A stretch of DNA of 64,000 nucleotides. Source: Streptomyces niger. Its GTDB lineage: Bacteria > Actinomycetota > Actinomycetes > Streptomycetales > Streptomycetaceae. Shown piece by piece: positions 24,665 to 33,485 of the stretch. Made by a program: the position numbers and the translations under genes. The notes beneath the pieces were generated by a model, which saw nothing but the letters and a program-made list of their open reading frames with translations, was not told where the DNA came from and did not search any database. Each line of letters begins with the position of its first letter. The first letter of the stretch is position 1. The stretch covers positions 82,503 through 146,502 of the forward strand of contig NZ_JOFQ01000015.1 in the NCBI RefSeq assembly GCF_000718305.1. The letters run 5' to 3'.

Positions 24665-25276
24665 ATGCCCGCCAAAAGCAAAGACACCCGGCCCGGCGGC
24701 CGGAGCGCCCGCGTACGCGCCGCCGTGCACCGGGCGACGGTCGACCTCGTGCAGGAAGTCGGCGCCGACAAGGTGACCCTCCCCGCGGTGGCGCGCCGCG
24801 CCGGCGTCAACCCCAGCTCGGTCTACCGCCGCTGGGGCACGACTTCCGCGCTCCTGGCGGACGTGGCCGCCCAGCGCAAGGACGAGGCGGCTCCGGAACT
24901 CCTCGGCGACCTGCGCGCCGACCTCGGCCACGCCGCGGTGTGGACGCTCACCGACCTGTCCCGGCCCGGCGGCGTGGCGTTCTTCCGCGCCGAGGTGGCA
25001 CCGGACGTGGATGACCGCAGGGCCGGCCTGCGGGAGTGCCTGGAGCGGGTCAGCACACGGTTCCAGGCCGCGCTGGAGGCCGCGGCCCGGCGGGGCGAGG
25101 AGACGCCGTCCCTGGACCGGGTACTGGACCGCGTGGTCGCTCCGCTCTATTTCCGGGTCGTGTTCTCCCTTCCGGAGACGGACGAGGAGTACGCGCGCGG
25201 GCTCGTCGCCGAGTTGTGCGACGGCCTGCCGGCCTCCGGACAACTCCCGGACAGCCCCCGGACAACCCCCGAATAA
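24665..25276 (+). CDS. TetR-family regulator
   Basis: A 203-residue regulator. The helix-turn-helix is at residues about 15-60 (VDLVQEVGADKVTLPAVARRAGVNPSSVYRRWGTT), followed by an AcrR-like C-terminal domain. The last 15 residues are Pro/Thr-rich and encoded by a repetitive CCCCGGACA/CCCCCGGA tract. It is divergent from the SnoaL-like gene and probably binds the TTAAAGC-N10-GCTTT sites between them. The effector is unknown. Confidence 0.88.
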   Translation: MPAKSKDTRPGGRSARVRAAVHRATVDLVQEVGADKVTLPAVARRAGVNPSSVYRRWGTTSALLADVAAQRKDEAAPELLGDLRADLGHAAVWTLTDLSRPGGVAFFRAEVAPDVDDRRAGLRECLERVSTRFQAALEAAARRGEETPSLDRVLDRVVAPLYFRVVFSLPETDEEYARGLVAELCDGLPASGQLPDSPRTTPE

Positions 25277-25383
25277 CCCCCGGACCTCGGCTTCCCCGCG
25301 GACGGGTCCTGGGTACCAAGGCGGTGGTCATGGGATGCTGGGGCCTCCATGGATCATGGCGAGCAACGGGAGAGTACGGCAGC

Positions 25384-27654
25384 GTGATGGCAGCGATACG
25401 GCGGGCCCGTACCGGCACCTGGGACCGTTTCGCGGCGTCCGACCCCGGACTGCTGCGGTTGATGGCGGGGTTGCGGACGGTCGGTGCGATCACCCTGACC
25501 CTCGCCGTCCTCGCCCTGCTCGGCACGGACGTCACACACATGGTGGCGGGCGCCATGGCGGCGATGGTCGGCACCTTCGCCATCAAGGAGAAGGAGGTGC
25601 GCGGGCAGGCCGTCACGCTCGCCTGCGCGCTGCCCGTCGCCCTCGCCTCGATGTCGCTGGGGGCACTGCTGCACGCCCAGGTCATCGCGGGTGACGTCTT
25701 CTTCGTCCTGTTGATCTTCGGCGCGGTCTACGGCCGCAGGTTCGGCGACCGCGGCACGGCGCTCGGCCTGATCGGCTTCCAGGTCTACTTCGTCTCGCTG
25801 TTCGTCCGCGCCACCGTCGACACGCTGCCGGAGCTGTACCTGACGCTGACCGTCGCGTTCGCGTGCAGCGCGGTCGTACGGTTCGCCGTGGTGCCGGAGA
25901 CCCCGCAACGCACGCTGGGACGGCTCCGCGAGGCGTTCCGGGCGCGGCTCGCGCAGCTGGTGGCGGCCCAGGTCGAGCTGCTGGACAGCACCCCGGAGGA
26001 GCTGGACAAGGTCCTGGACACCCTGCGGCAGCGCACCGCCCGGCTGCACGAGGCGGCCCTGATGATCCAGGGCCGGCTGGAGGAGGGCACCCGGGACGCG
26101 GCCACCGCCGCCCGGTTGCAGCGCCGCATCGCCGACGCCGAGATCGCCGCCGAGCGGCTGGGCGTCACCCTGCTCAACGCCCGCAGCTCCGAACGCGCCG
26201 ACACCATCACGCTGCACCTGCCGCACGCGCCGGTGCCGGTCGCCGCGCACCGTACGCCGACCGAGGACGCCACGACCGGCACCCTGCGCCGTGACCTCAA
26301 CGCCCTGCACCTGCTGATCGCACGCCCCGCCGGGGGCGGGGGCGGCATGGCCGTGGCCCACGTACGGAACCGGCTGCTCGGCTACCGGGACGAGGAGAAG
26401 CTGCCGACGGCCTCCCCCGCCACCCAGGACGTCTTCCGCGGCATCGGTGAGGCCGCGCGCGCCGTGCTGGGTCTGCGCCTCGCGCTGGACGGGCCGCAGG
26501 ACCAGTCCGACGACAGCCCCGCGACGGCCCGCTCCCGCGAGGAGTTCGACGCCGAGGACGTCGCCATGGCCGGCCTCGACGAGGAGGCGGAGGAGAAGGC
26601 GGGCGACGAGCGCACCGGGCTGCGGCGGCCCACCACGCGGGCCGCGTTCCAGGTCGCGGTGGGTTCGACGCTGGCCATCATCGGCGGCGAGTTCCTCTCC
26701 AGCCAGCGCTGGTACTGGGCGGTGCTGACCTGCTGGGTCGTCTTCCTCAACACCGCCTCGACGGGCGAGATCATGGTCAAGGGGTACCGCCGGCTGGTGG
26801 GCACCGTCCTCGGCGTGGTCGCCGGTGTGGCGCTCGCCGGGCTGGTCGGCAACAACACCTGGCTCGCGTTCGGCCTGGTCCTGCTCTTCATCTTCGGGAT
26901 GTTCTTCACGGCCCCGCTGTCGTACGCGCTGATGTCCTTCTGCGTCACCGCGATGCTCGGCCTGCTCTACACGCTGCTGAACACCTACAGCCTGGACGTG
27001 CTGATCCTGCGCATCGAGGAGACGGCGCTCGGCGCGGCCTGCGGCATCATCGCGGCCGTGCTGGTGCTGCCGGTGCACACCGACAGCCGGACGGACGAAC
27101 TGCTGGGCACGGTGCTGGAGCGGCTGCGGGACGTGGTGTCGGCCGCGGTGGAGCAGCTCAGTGGCGGCCCCGCCGTCGACCTGCTGGACAAGGCGCGGGA
27201 CCTGGACACCGCGCTGGACGACCTGCGCGCCTCCACCCAGCCGCTGACGCACCCGATCACGCCGCTGCGGGTCCGCCGGCAGACCGCCCGCTACCTGGTG
27301 GCGCTGCTGGAGACCTGCGCGTACCACGCCCGTTCGCTCGCGGCGACCGCCGAGCTGGTGCCGTACAGCAAGACCGTCGCGGCCGACCCGCGGCTGGAGC
27401 GGGCGGGCCGGCGCATCGCCCGCAACATCGACGTCATCGTCGCCCGGGTGGTGGACGAGAACACCCGCGGCGAGGTCACCGCCGGCGCGAGCATCGCCTC
27501 GATCCTGGACGTGGACGACACCGGCACCCCGCGCTCCGGCACCGTCACCTACCGCGTGCTGCGCCACCTCCAGCGCCTCGACGAGGGCGTGGTCGGCCTC
27601 GCCCGGCCGCTGGACGTGCCGGTGGCCGGACGCAACGTGGGCTCGACCGGCTGA
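25384..27654 (+). CDS. FUSC-family inner-membrane protein
   Basis: A 756-residue membrane protein of the fusaric-acid-resistance (FUSC/YccS) type, possibly exporting aromatic acids. It has two hydrophobic bundles: residues about 20-160 (for example ITLTLAVLALLGTDVTHMVAG) and about 425-560 (starting FQVAVGSTLAIIGGEFLS). A long helical cytoplasmic region of about 250 residues separates them and another follows. GTG at 25384 is chosen, with GGGAGAG about nine bases before it; the frame is open further upstream only through the TetR coding region. The substrate is unknown. Confidence 0.82.
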   Translation: MMAAIRRARTGTWDRFAASDPGLLRLMAGLRTVGAITLTLAVLALLGTDVTHMVAGAMAAMVGTFAIKEKEVRGQAVTLACALPVALASMSLGALLHAQVIAGDVFFVLLIFGAVYGRRFGDRGTALGLIGFQVYFVSLFVRATVDTLPELYLTLTVAFACSAVVRFAVVPETPQRTLGRLREAFRARLAQLVAAQVELLDSTPEELDKVLDTLRQRTARLHEAALMIQGRLEEGTRDAATAARLQRRIADAEIAAERLGVTLLNARSSERADTITLHLPHAPVPVAAHRTPTEDATTGTLRRDLNALHLLIARPAGGGGGMAVAHVRNRLLGYRDEEKLPTASPATQDVFRGIGEAARAVLGLRLALDGPQDQSDDSPATARSREEFDAEDVAMAGLDEEAEEKAGDERTGLRRPTTRAAFQVAVGSTLAIIGGEFLSSQRWYWAVLTCWVVFLNTASTGEIMVKGYRRLVGTVLGVVAGVALAGLVGNNTWLAFGLVLLFIFGMFFTAPLSYALMSFCVTAMLGLLYTLLNTYSLDVLILRIEETALGAACGIIAAVLVLPVHTDSRTDELLGTVLERLRDVVSAAVEQLSGGPAVDLLDKARDLDTALDDLRASTQPLTHPITPLRVRRQTARYLVALLETCAYHARSLAATAELVPYSKTVAADPRLERAGRRIARNIDVIVARVVDENTRGEVTAGASIASILDVDDTGTPRSGTVTYRVLRHLQRLDEGVVGLARPLDVPVAGRNVGSTG

Positions 27655-27698
27655 GGCGCCCGCCCCTGCGCGGGCCCGGGCGGACGCGGTCGGCGCCC

Positions 27699-28805
27699 TC
27701 AGCCGCCGGTCGTGCGGCTGCCCGCGGTCGCGGCCGGCGTGGGGGCCTCCTCGGCCGGCCGGGCGGGTGCTTGACGGCGCGCGAGCGGCATGCGGAAGGC
27801 CCAGTCCATCCGGGGCTCCATGACCGGGCGGAAGAAACGGCGTACCGGGGCCGAGGTGAGGATCAGTGCGAGGGCGACGCCGAAGACGGTGACGGCCAGT
27901 TCACCGGCCGGGGTGTGCCAGAACGCCGCGTCGAACCAGCCCTTCCAGGCGGCGGTGCGCACGAAGAAGCCGTGCAGCAGATAGGCGCAGAGCGTGCCGG
28001 CGCCGAGCGAGGTGAACCACGTGCGGCGACGCGGTACGAGCGCCAGGAACGCCGCCGAGAGCACGAGCGAGCAGAGCGTCGTGCCCAGCACCATCGCCAC
28101 GCCGATCGGCCAGGAGACGTGCAGTTCGCCCCAACTGTGGTTGTGCATGGCCCACTGCGCCGTCATCCGGCCCTTGGCCCAGTACGCGAAGGCCGCGCCC
28201 GCCACCAGCACCGGTACGGAGGCGATCCGCACCCACCGGGCGCCCAGCAGTTGCCAGTGCTCGGGGCGCAGCACCAGGCCGATGACGAAGAAGGGCAGGA
28301 ACTGCAGCACGCGGTCGAGGTTGAGGATGCCGCTCACCGAGGTGGCGGCGCCGATCAGCGCGACGGCGAAGGCGAGTCCGACCGCGACGTAGGGGTGCAT
28401 CGCCCGCCACACGGGAGCCGTGAGCCGCCATACGAAGAGCGCGGCGAGGAACCAGGTGAGGTACCACGGGGAGAGCAGGCTGAGGTCGTTGTGCCGGCCG
28501 TCGACGTTGTTGCCGTACAGCGTGTAGGCGGTTTCGAAGACGAGGTACGGGAGCGCGACGCCCGTGAGGAGCCGCTTGCCCTGTTCGGGCTTGAGGACGA
28601 AACTCCGCGAGAAATAGCCGGAGATCACGATGAACAGCGGCATGTGGAACATGTAAAGGAACAGGTACGCGGACCACACGGCGTGACTGTCCTTGAGCGG
28701 CTGCCAGGCGTGTCCCGCCACGACCAGCACCATGGCCAGCAGTTTCGCGTTGTCGAAGAACGGATCGCGTCCTGTGCCCGGCACCTCCGGCGCGCGCTGT
28801 CCCAC
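27699..28805 (-). CDS. Acyltransferase family 3 membrane protein
   Basis: A 368-residue integral membrane protein with about ten transmembrane helices. The N terminus RDPFFDNAKLLAMVLVVAGHAWQPL and MPLFIVISGYFS carry the conserved early His and the GYF segment of acyltransferase-3/OafA-like proteins, which move acyl groups onto cell-surface sugars. The start is GTG. It is convergent with the FUSC gene over a 44-base GC-rich gap that can fold into a short hairpin. The last 35 residues are Pro/Ala/Thr-rich and probably cytoplasmic. The acceptor is unknown. Confidence 0.85.
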   Translation of the reverse strand: MGQRAPEVPGTGRDPFFDNAKLLAMVLVVAGHAWQPLKDSHAVWSAYLFLYMFHMPLFIVISGYFSRSFVLKPEQGKRLLTGVALPYLVFETAYTLYGNNVDGRHNDLSLLSPWYLTWFLAALFVWRLTAPVWRAMHPYVAVGLAFAVALIGAATSVSGILNLDRVLQFLPFFVIGLVLRPEHWQLLGARWVRIASVPVLVAGAAFAYWAKGRMTAQWAMHNHSWGELHVSWPIGVAMVLGTTLCSLVLSAAFLALVPRRRTWFTSLGAGTLCAYLLHGFFVRTAAWKGWFDAAFWHTPAGELAVTVFGVALALILTSAPVRRFFRPVMEPRMDWAFRMPLARRQAPARPAEEAPTPAATAGSRTTGG

Positions 28806-28968
28806 GTACCCTCCTCAGCGATGACCGCGGCGTCCCGCCCGCTGCTCCACCGGTCACCGTGAGCGGGTCGGCCCACCCTCCTCCTACACGTTGTAGGGCA
28901 CGACCCTAGGGCCCCATGGGGCGCGGCGTCGAATGGCGGTCCACCGTGTCGGGCGGGGGCCGGACGGC

Positions 28969-29283
28969 TCAGCGGGTTTCATAGGCGCGTTCGACCGTCT
29001 CCTCGGGGGTACCGTCGATCACGCCCGCGCCACCCACCGCCGCCTCGGTCTCCGCCTCGCGGCCGTCGGCCCCGTAGACGATGCGGTCGTCCACGACCCG
29101 CATCGGGGCGGCGGCCGGCGCGTCGGCGGGCACCTTGAGCACCTTCAGGTTCTGCCGCTGCCGTCGCGGGTCGGCGTGGAGCAGGATTTCCTCCGGGGTG
29201 CTCTCCAGCTCCACCGGTTCGGCGTGGATGTGGAGGACGGTGCCGGTGTCCCCGTCGTAGACGACATAGCTGACCGTTTTCAT
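28969..29283 (-). CDS. Unknown small protein (104 residues)
   Basis: A 104-residue acidic protein starting MKTVSYVVYDGDTGTVLHIH. Two beta-rich segments (about 1-60 and 65-90) are followed by an acidic tail. It has no signal peptide, membrane segment or motif I recognise. The gene follows another small unknown gene (29318-29656) on the same strand after 34 bp, so the two probably form an operon. The longer frame upstream of the ATG overlaps that neighbour and is less likely. Confidence 0.6.
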   Translation of the reverse strand: MKTVSYVVYDGDTGTVLHIHAEPVELESTPEEILLHADPRRQRQNLKVLKVPADAPAAAPMRVVDDRIVYGADGREAETEAAVGGAGVIDGTPEETVERAYETR

Positions 29284-29317
29284 CGTGCTGTGCCCTTTCT
29301 CGTCGACCACTGGGCTT

Positions 29318-29656
29318 TCAGGTGATGTCGTAGAGGATTCCCTCGGCACGGTGTCCGCCGCCGTCGCTGCGGAGTTTCACGGTCACTCGCGTCGCGTTCT
29401 CCAGGAATTCGTCGATGTTCAGCCGACGAATGTTGTCCGCCGGGGAGTCGGCGGGATCGTCCCGTACCCCACAGAGCACCTGGTCACTGCCGCGCCGCAC
29501 GCACACCGTCGAGATGAACACCTGCCCGTATTCGGCACCGTATTTTCCGGTGAGGCCGCCGGTGAGGAGATAGCGGCGGCCCGGATCGAGCCTGAGCGTC
29601 ACGGAAGTCGTCAGGCGCCCCGTCACCCACAGGAAATACCGACTGACCACGAACAC
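29318..29656 (-). CDS. Unknown small protein (112 residues)
   Basis: A 112-residue beta-rich protein. The GTG at 29656 is supported by a strong GGGGGAGG site five bases upstream. The sequence contains LTTSVTLRLDPGRRYLLTGG and ends DGGGHRAEGILYDIT; the alternating hydrophobic pattern suggests a beta-sandwich. I recognise no family. It heads a two-gene unit with 28969-29283 and is divergent from the manA gene across 139 bp, which must contain both promoters. Confidence 0.6.
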   Translation of the reverse strand: MFVVSRYFLWVTGRLTTSVTLRLDPGRRYLLTGGLTGKYGAEYGQVFISTVCVRRGSDQVLCGVRDDPADSPADNIRRLNIDEFLENATRVTVKLRSDGGGHRAEGILYDIT

Positions 29657-29795
29657 AGCTACCTCCCCCGGCAGATTCCGATGGCGGCAGCATAAAAATG
29701 GGGGAAGAGCCCGGCAATCCCGGAATTCGCCGTGCCGGAAACCCCGCGGGCGCGCCGGGCCGCACGACGCGGCGGCCGGGCGTGACACTGACCGC

Positions 29796-30866
29796 ATGGA
29801 CTGGTACCCCCTGCGACTGACGACGCCCGTCAAACAACACGTCTTCGGCGGCCGCGCGATCCCCGACCAACTCGGGCGCGGCGGGCTGCCCGAAGGCCCC
29901 GTCGCGGAGACCTGGGAGGTCAGCGACGTGGACGGCGACGGCGCGCGGATCGGGAACGGCCCACTGGCCGGCCGGCCCCTGCGGCAACTGACCTTGGAAC
30001 ACCCCGAGGAGCTGGTCGGGCGGGGCCGGCACGGCACGCGCTTTCCGCTGCTGACCAAATTCATCGACGGACACCGCCCGCTCCCGGTCCATCTGCACCC
30101 CGACGACACCGCGGCCCGCGAACGGGAGGGCGAGCCGAACGGCAAGACCGAGGCGTGGCACATCCTGGACGCGCCGCCCGGGACGGTCGCCTACGCGGGC
30201 GTGCTGCCCGGGGTGGACCGGGCGCGGCTGCGGCAGACGCTGCTCGACCAGGACTTCGAGGCGGTGCTGCGGCGGCTGCCGGTGCGCCCGGGCGACACCC
30301 TGTACGTGCCGGCGGGGACGCTGCACCGCTTCGGCCCCGACACGTTGGTGTACGAGATCGAGCAGACCTCGGATCTGCAGCAGCACGCGATGCGGCACCG
30401 GATGGAGGACGGCTCGGCGCTCGATGAAGCGGAGTGGCGGGCGAACATCGAGGCGCTGCTCGCGGAGTGGCGACCGGACGCCCGGCCGGACTTCCACCCG
30501 GGCCTGCGCCTCCCGTCACCCGACGGGGCGACGGGCCGAATGCTCTGCGCCGGCCCGTACTTCGCGCTGGAGCGGTGGCGGGTGGGCGCGCAGACGCCGG
30601 CGCCGCTGGTCCGCCCCTTCGACACCGCGCTCGTGCTGAGCAACGCGGGGCCCGCGGTGACCGTGGCGTACGGGGCGGGCAGCGAGACCCTCGGGCGCGC
30701 CGAGACGCTGCTGCTGCCCGCGGCGCTCGGCCGGGTGGAGATCCACGGCCCCGCCGACGTCCTCCTCGGCCACCTGCCCGACCTCGACCGCGACGTCCGC
30801 GCCCCGCTGCTCGCCGCGGGCCACGACCCGGCCGCGATCGCCGCCCTGGGCGAAGGGCTCGACTGA
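29796..30866 (+). CDS. manA: Mannose-6-phosphate isomerase, class I
   Basis: A 356-residue cupin metalloenzyme that interconverts fructose-6-phosphate and mannose-6-phosphate, supplying GDP-mannose precursors or channelling mannose into glycolysis. Zinc ligands are in LPVHLHPDD (about residues 98-106), KTEAWHIL (about 117-124) and VPAGTLHRFG (about 172-181). The second half is a further cupin-like domain with poorer conservation. There is no clear ribosome site before the ATG, so translation may be leaderless or weak. No other mannose gene is adjacent. Confidence 0.85.
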   Translation: MDWYPLRLTTPVKQHVFGGRAIPDQLGRGGLPEGPVAETWEVSDVDGDGARIGNGPLAGRPLRQLTLEHPEELVGRGRHGTRFPLLTKFIDGHRPLPVHLHPDDTAAREREGEPNGKTEAWHILDAPPGTVAYAGVLPGVDRARLRQTLLDQDFEAVLRRLPVRPGDTLYVPAGTLHRFGPDTLVYEIEQTSDLQQHAMRHRMEDGSALDEAEWRANIEALLAEWRPDARPDFHPGLRLPSPDGATGRMLCAGPYFALERWRVGAQTPAPLVRPFDTALVLSNAGPAVTVAYGAGSETLGRAETLLLPAALGRVEIHGPADVLLGHLPDLDRDVRAPLLAAGHDPAAIAALGEGLD

Positions 30867-31087
30867 GCCGGCACGCACCCGGCTACGAACACACGAACAC
30901 GGGAGCGGTTGTTCCCCGGAACGCGTGATCGCCCACCAAAGGGCTTTCATTGGTTGCTTGAGGCAGGTGAAGCTTACGGGGCGCAAGCGACGGGCTGCAG
31001 ACCGTCACCGCGCCGCCCTCGGCCGAAGTCCCTTTCCGGCGCGGGGGCGTGTCCCGCAAACGCACCATGTACTAGGAGAACGACCCG

Positions 31088-31147
31088 ATGAACTTCCTCA
31101 CCAACGTGCTGGCCGGCGTCATCCACTTCGTGGGCTGGCTCGTCTGA
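31088..31147 (+). CDS. 19-residue hydrophobic microprotein
   Basis: An ATG with AGGAGAA nine bases upstream opens a 19-codon frame, MNFLTNVLAGVIHFVGWLV, ended by TGA and followed 15 bp later by a strong hairpin terminator. The peptide is one amphipathic or membrane-inserting helix with a single polar face (N2, T5, N6, H13). It stands alone as a transcription unit between manA and the cyclase-family locus, with a leader of more than 100 bases that can fold (stem GCGCCG 31010-31015 with CGGCGC 31037-31042). Possible roles are a membrane-active toxin, a small membrane regulator or a signalling peptide. Start, ribosome site and terminator together make coding likely. Confidence 0.6.
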   Translation: MNFLTNVLAGVIHFVGWLV

Positions 31148-31162
31148 CGGAACCGCACCACC

Positions 31163-31201
31163 GGGCGCCGCTCCTCCTCGTCCCAGGGAGGAGCGGCGCC
31201 C
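31163..31201 (+). terminator. Strong hairpin terminator after the microprotein gene
   Basis: GGGCGCCGCTCCTCC (31163-31177) pairs perfectly with GGAGGAGCGGCGCCC (31187-31201), giving a 15-bp stem and nine-base loop. There is no T-run, as is common in Streptomyces. Confidence 0.8.
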
Positions 31202-31312
31202 GCCGTCGTACTCGGACCTGACGGCAACTCAGGTCTCCATCAGCTGCTTCGTGACCGGCAGCGAGGCCGGGCAATGCGGCTCCAGCCGCGTCACCGACCT
31301 CTCAGACACGGC

Positions 31313-32296
31313 CTAGCGGAGGGCGGTGGCGTTGGCCGGTGAGCCGACGCCGCCGGTCAGGTTGAGGGGCTTGACGGTGAGGAGACTGTCCCAGCGGCCG
31401 GTGGCGCGGCAGTCCTGGGCGAGGGCCGTGAGGTTCCACAGTTCGCCCAAGGGCAGGCCGAGTTTGGCGATGAGTTCCTGGTGCATCATGCCGTCGTCCT
31501 CGGGAGCACTGTCGCGGAAGTCGCTGTCGGCGAGTACGGGCAGGACTTCGACGGCGAAGGTGTCGGTTGCCATCAGTGCGATGCGGTGGTCCCAGCACCA
31601 GGCGGCGAACGCGCGGCTCTGGGCGAAGCCGGTGGCACACCTTCGGGCGCGGGTCTCGGCGCGCTGCTCGGGCGTCGTGGTGAGGTACCAGTCCGCCCAG
31701 CCGGTGTGAACCAGCACCAGATCCCCTGGCTCGACGTGGCAGCCCTGTGCGTCGAGGGCCTCGTCCAGCAGGTCGATGGTGAGCGCTGGGCCGTCGGTGT
31801 GGTGCAGCGGGGTGCCGCGGTCGCGGAGCAGTCCGTCGACGTCGATCAGCAGCCCGCGGCCGGCCAGGGGGACTTCGGCCCACATCTGTACGCCCAGGCG
31901 CGGGTTGCCGGGGACGATCTCGTGGTCGGGTACGCCGTTGTAGAAGCCGTGGCCTGACGCGCGGCGGTGGCGCAGGCCGTCGACCTGGGTGGCGGCCTGG
32001 AGGTGGAAGCCGTCCAGGACGTCGTCGCGGGCCTGGTCGTGCTTGGCGGTGATGCGGTGGCGGGGGACGCCGCGGGACTTGGACATGGGCGGGTCGAAGG
32101 CGTCCAGGGCGTAGTCCAGGTTGAACGCGTGGCCGTGCACGACGCTGCCCGCGGCGCGGAGCAGTTCGTGCGGTCCGGCGAAGTTGGCCATGCCGCGTTC
32201 GGGATGGTCGGTGAAGAGGTACCAGCTGGATCCGGCGGGAGCGTCGGTGCGCTCGGTGAGTTGTCGGTACGTGGGCAGTGGCACGGGAACTGGCAC
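31313..32296 (-). CDS. Cyclase-family hydrolase (kynurenine-formamidase-like)
   Basis: A 327-residue member of the metal-dependent cyclase family (isatin hydrolase/kynurenine formamidase group). The core shows DGLRHRRASGHGFYNG and later DLVLVHTGWADWYL, in keeping with the family's metal and substrate segments, though the usual HxGTHxD is not obvious (TQVDGLRH instead). Such enzymes open lactam or lactone rings. The gene starts with GTG 13 bp after the IclR gene and is probably co-transcribed with it. With the upstream carrier and the dehydrogenase-aldolase fusion it may form a catabolic route for an unidentified cyclic or hydroxy acid. Confidence 0.75.
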   Translation of the reverse strand: MPVPVPLPTYRQLTERTDAPAGSSWYLFTDHPERGMANFAGPHELLRAAGSVVHGHAFNLDYALDAFDPPMSKSRGVPRHRITAKHDQARDDVLDGFHLQAATQVDGLRHRRASGHGFYNGVPDHEIVPGNPRLGVQMWAEVPLAGRGLLIDVDGLLRDRGTPLHHTDGPALTIDLLDEALDAQGCHVEPGDLVLVHTGWADWYLTTTPEQRAETRARRCATGFAQSRAFAAWCWDHRIALMATDTFAVEVLPVLADSDFRDSAPEDDGMMHQELIAKLGLPLGELWNLTALAQDCRATGRWDSLLTVKPLNLTGGVGSPANATALR

Positions 32297-32309
32297 GGGA
32301 GGCTTTCTG

Positions 32310-33062
32310 TCAGGGGCAGCGGGCGGCGATGGCGTCGGCTGCCCGGCGTACTTCGCCGATGAGGCGGGCGTGGTCGTCCTCGGTGAGCTCGCCGCTGGTT
32401 CCGGTGATGCTGAGTGCGCCCAGGACGTGGTCGTCGCGGTGGATGGGCGCGCTGACGGCGGTGACGTTGAGGACGCGTTCGCTCAGGGAGAGGGCGTAAC
32501 CGTCCTGCTTGATCCGGCGCAGGTCGGCTGCCAGGTCGTCGGCGGTGACCTGCTGGCCGGAGATCCACGTGAAGGGCGTGGTCCGCTCGATGAGAGTGTC
32601 GAGTTCCGCGTCGGGGAGCCATGCGGCCAGCGCCTTGCCGGCACCGAGGTGCAGGGGCAGCTTCTCACCGATGGGGAGTTGGTAGCGCAGGGGGTTGCGT
32701 CCCTGGACGCGGGCGATGAGGACGCGGGCGAGTGCCACGCGTACGTACAGGCTGGCCGTCAGGCTGGTGGTCGCGGCCAGTTCCTGCAGGACGGGCAGGG
32801 CCACCTGGCTGAGGCGGTTGTTGACCAGGAAGGCGTGGGCCGTGGCGAGGGCGGCGGGTCCGGCGACGTAACCGGCCTCCTCCTTCGCTGCGTAGCCGCG
32901 TTCGACGAGCACGTTGAGGATGCGCTGGGCGGTGGCCACGTGCAGGTCCGCGCGGCGGGCGACCTCGCTGAGGCGCAGTGGCTGCCGGCCGTCGTCCAGG
33001 ACGCCCAGAACATCGAAGGCCCGGTCGAGGGATCGCATGGTGGACGCGGGCGCGGTGGTCAT
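32310..33062 (-). CDS. IclR-family transcriptional regulator
   Basis: A 250-residue IclR regulator: winged helix at residues about 10-65 (FDVLGVLDDGRQPLRLSEVARRADL, ATAQRILNVLVERGY) and a GAF-like effector domain from about 80 to the end. IclR proteins usually control adjacent carbon catabolic genes with an organic acid effector. A perfect palindrome, GGTCTT-GAT-AAGACC, lies about 50 bp upstream and a second palindrome precedes the fusion gene; either could be its site. Confidence 0.9.
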   Translation of the reverse strand: MTTAPASTMRSLDRAFDVLGVLDDGRQPLRLSEVARRADLHVATAQRILNVLVERGYAAKEEAGYVAGPAALATAHAFLVNNRLSQVALPVLQELAATTSLTASLYVRVALARVLIARVQGRNPLRYQLPIGEKLPLHLGAGKALAAWLPDAELDTLIERTTPFTWISGQQVTADDLAADLRRIKQDGYALSLSERVLNVTAVSAPIHRDDHVLGALSITGTSGELTEDDHARLIGEVRRAADAIAARCP

Positions 33063-33108
33063 CGATCGGCTCCTGGATGGTCTGCTCGGCGCACGGAGGT
33101 GGCGATGC

Positions 33109-33123
33109 GGTCTTGATAAGACC
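33109..33123. promoter_or_regulatory. Palindrome upstream of the IclR gene
   Basis: GGTCTT-GAT-AAGACC is a perfect 15-base inverted repeat in the 125-base gap before the IclR gene. Its position suits an autoregulatory operator. Confidence 0.5.
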
Positions 33124-33187
33124 TATCAGTGTGCGAGCAGGGAGTGGATCGCACAAGGTCCACCCAGGAGGCTCGGCGCGGGCGAGC

Positions 33188-33469
33188 TCAGTCCGAGCGG
33201 CGCGTGGTGACGGCCTGCTCGGCGGGGCGGTCGCCGGCCCCGGGACCCTGGGGCCGGTCGGGCCTGCGGTAGGAGAGGGCGAAGGAGAGGATGCCGCAGA
33301 TGCTCGCGGCGATGCAGGTGGACGGCTGGACGCCGCTTTCCATCGCCGCCACCCAGCGGGCGTCGCCGAGGACGATGCCGAGGGCCTGGCCGAGCACGAT
33401 GACGAGGCCACCGGTCAGGAAGACGAGGATGCTGAGGCGGAAGAGTGGTTGCAGCAGACGGTGGGGCAT
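33188..33469 (-). CDS. Small two-helix membrane protein
   Basis: A 93-residue protein with two hydrophobic segments (about residues 12-34 and 50-66) and a charged Pro/Arg-rich tail. It follows the DctM-like carrier gene after 16 bp and is likely co-transcribed. It could be an accessory subunit of that carrier, but it is too short to be a normal DctQ subunit (about 160 residues, four helices). I recognise no family. Confidence 0.65.
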   Translation of the reverse strand: MPHRLLQPLFRLSILVFLTGGLVIVLGQALGIVLGDARWVAAMESGVQPSTCIAASICGILSFALSYRRPDRPQGPGAGDRPAEQAVTTRRSD

Positions 33470-33485
33470 GGCGCGGCCTCTCGGT

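Noticed and set aside
25036..25383. N-terminal extension of the FUSC gene into the TetR gene
   Set aside because: The added residues overlap TetR coding sequence in another frame and are not membrane-like; the start at 25384 has a ribosome site.
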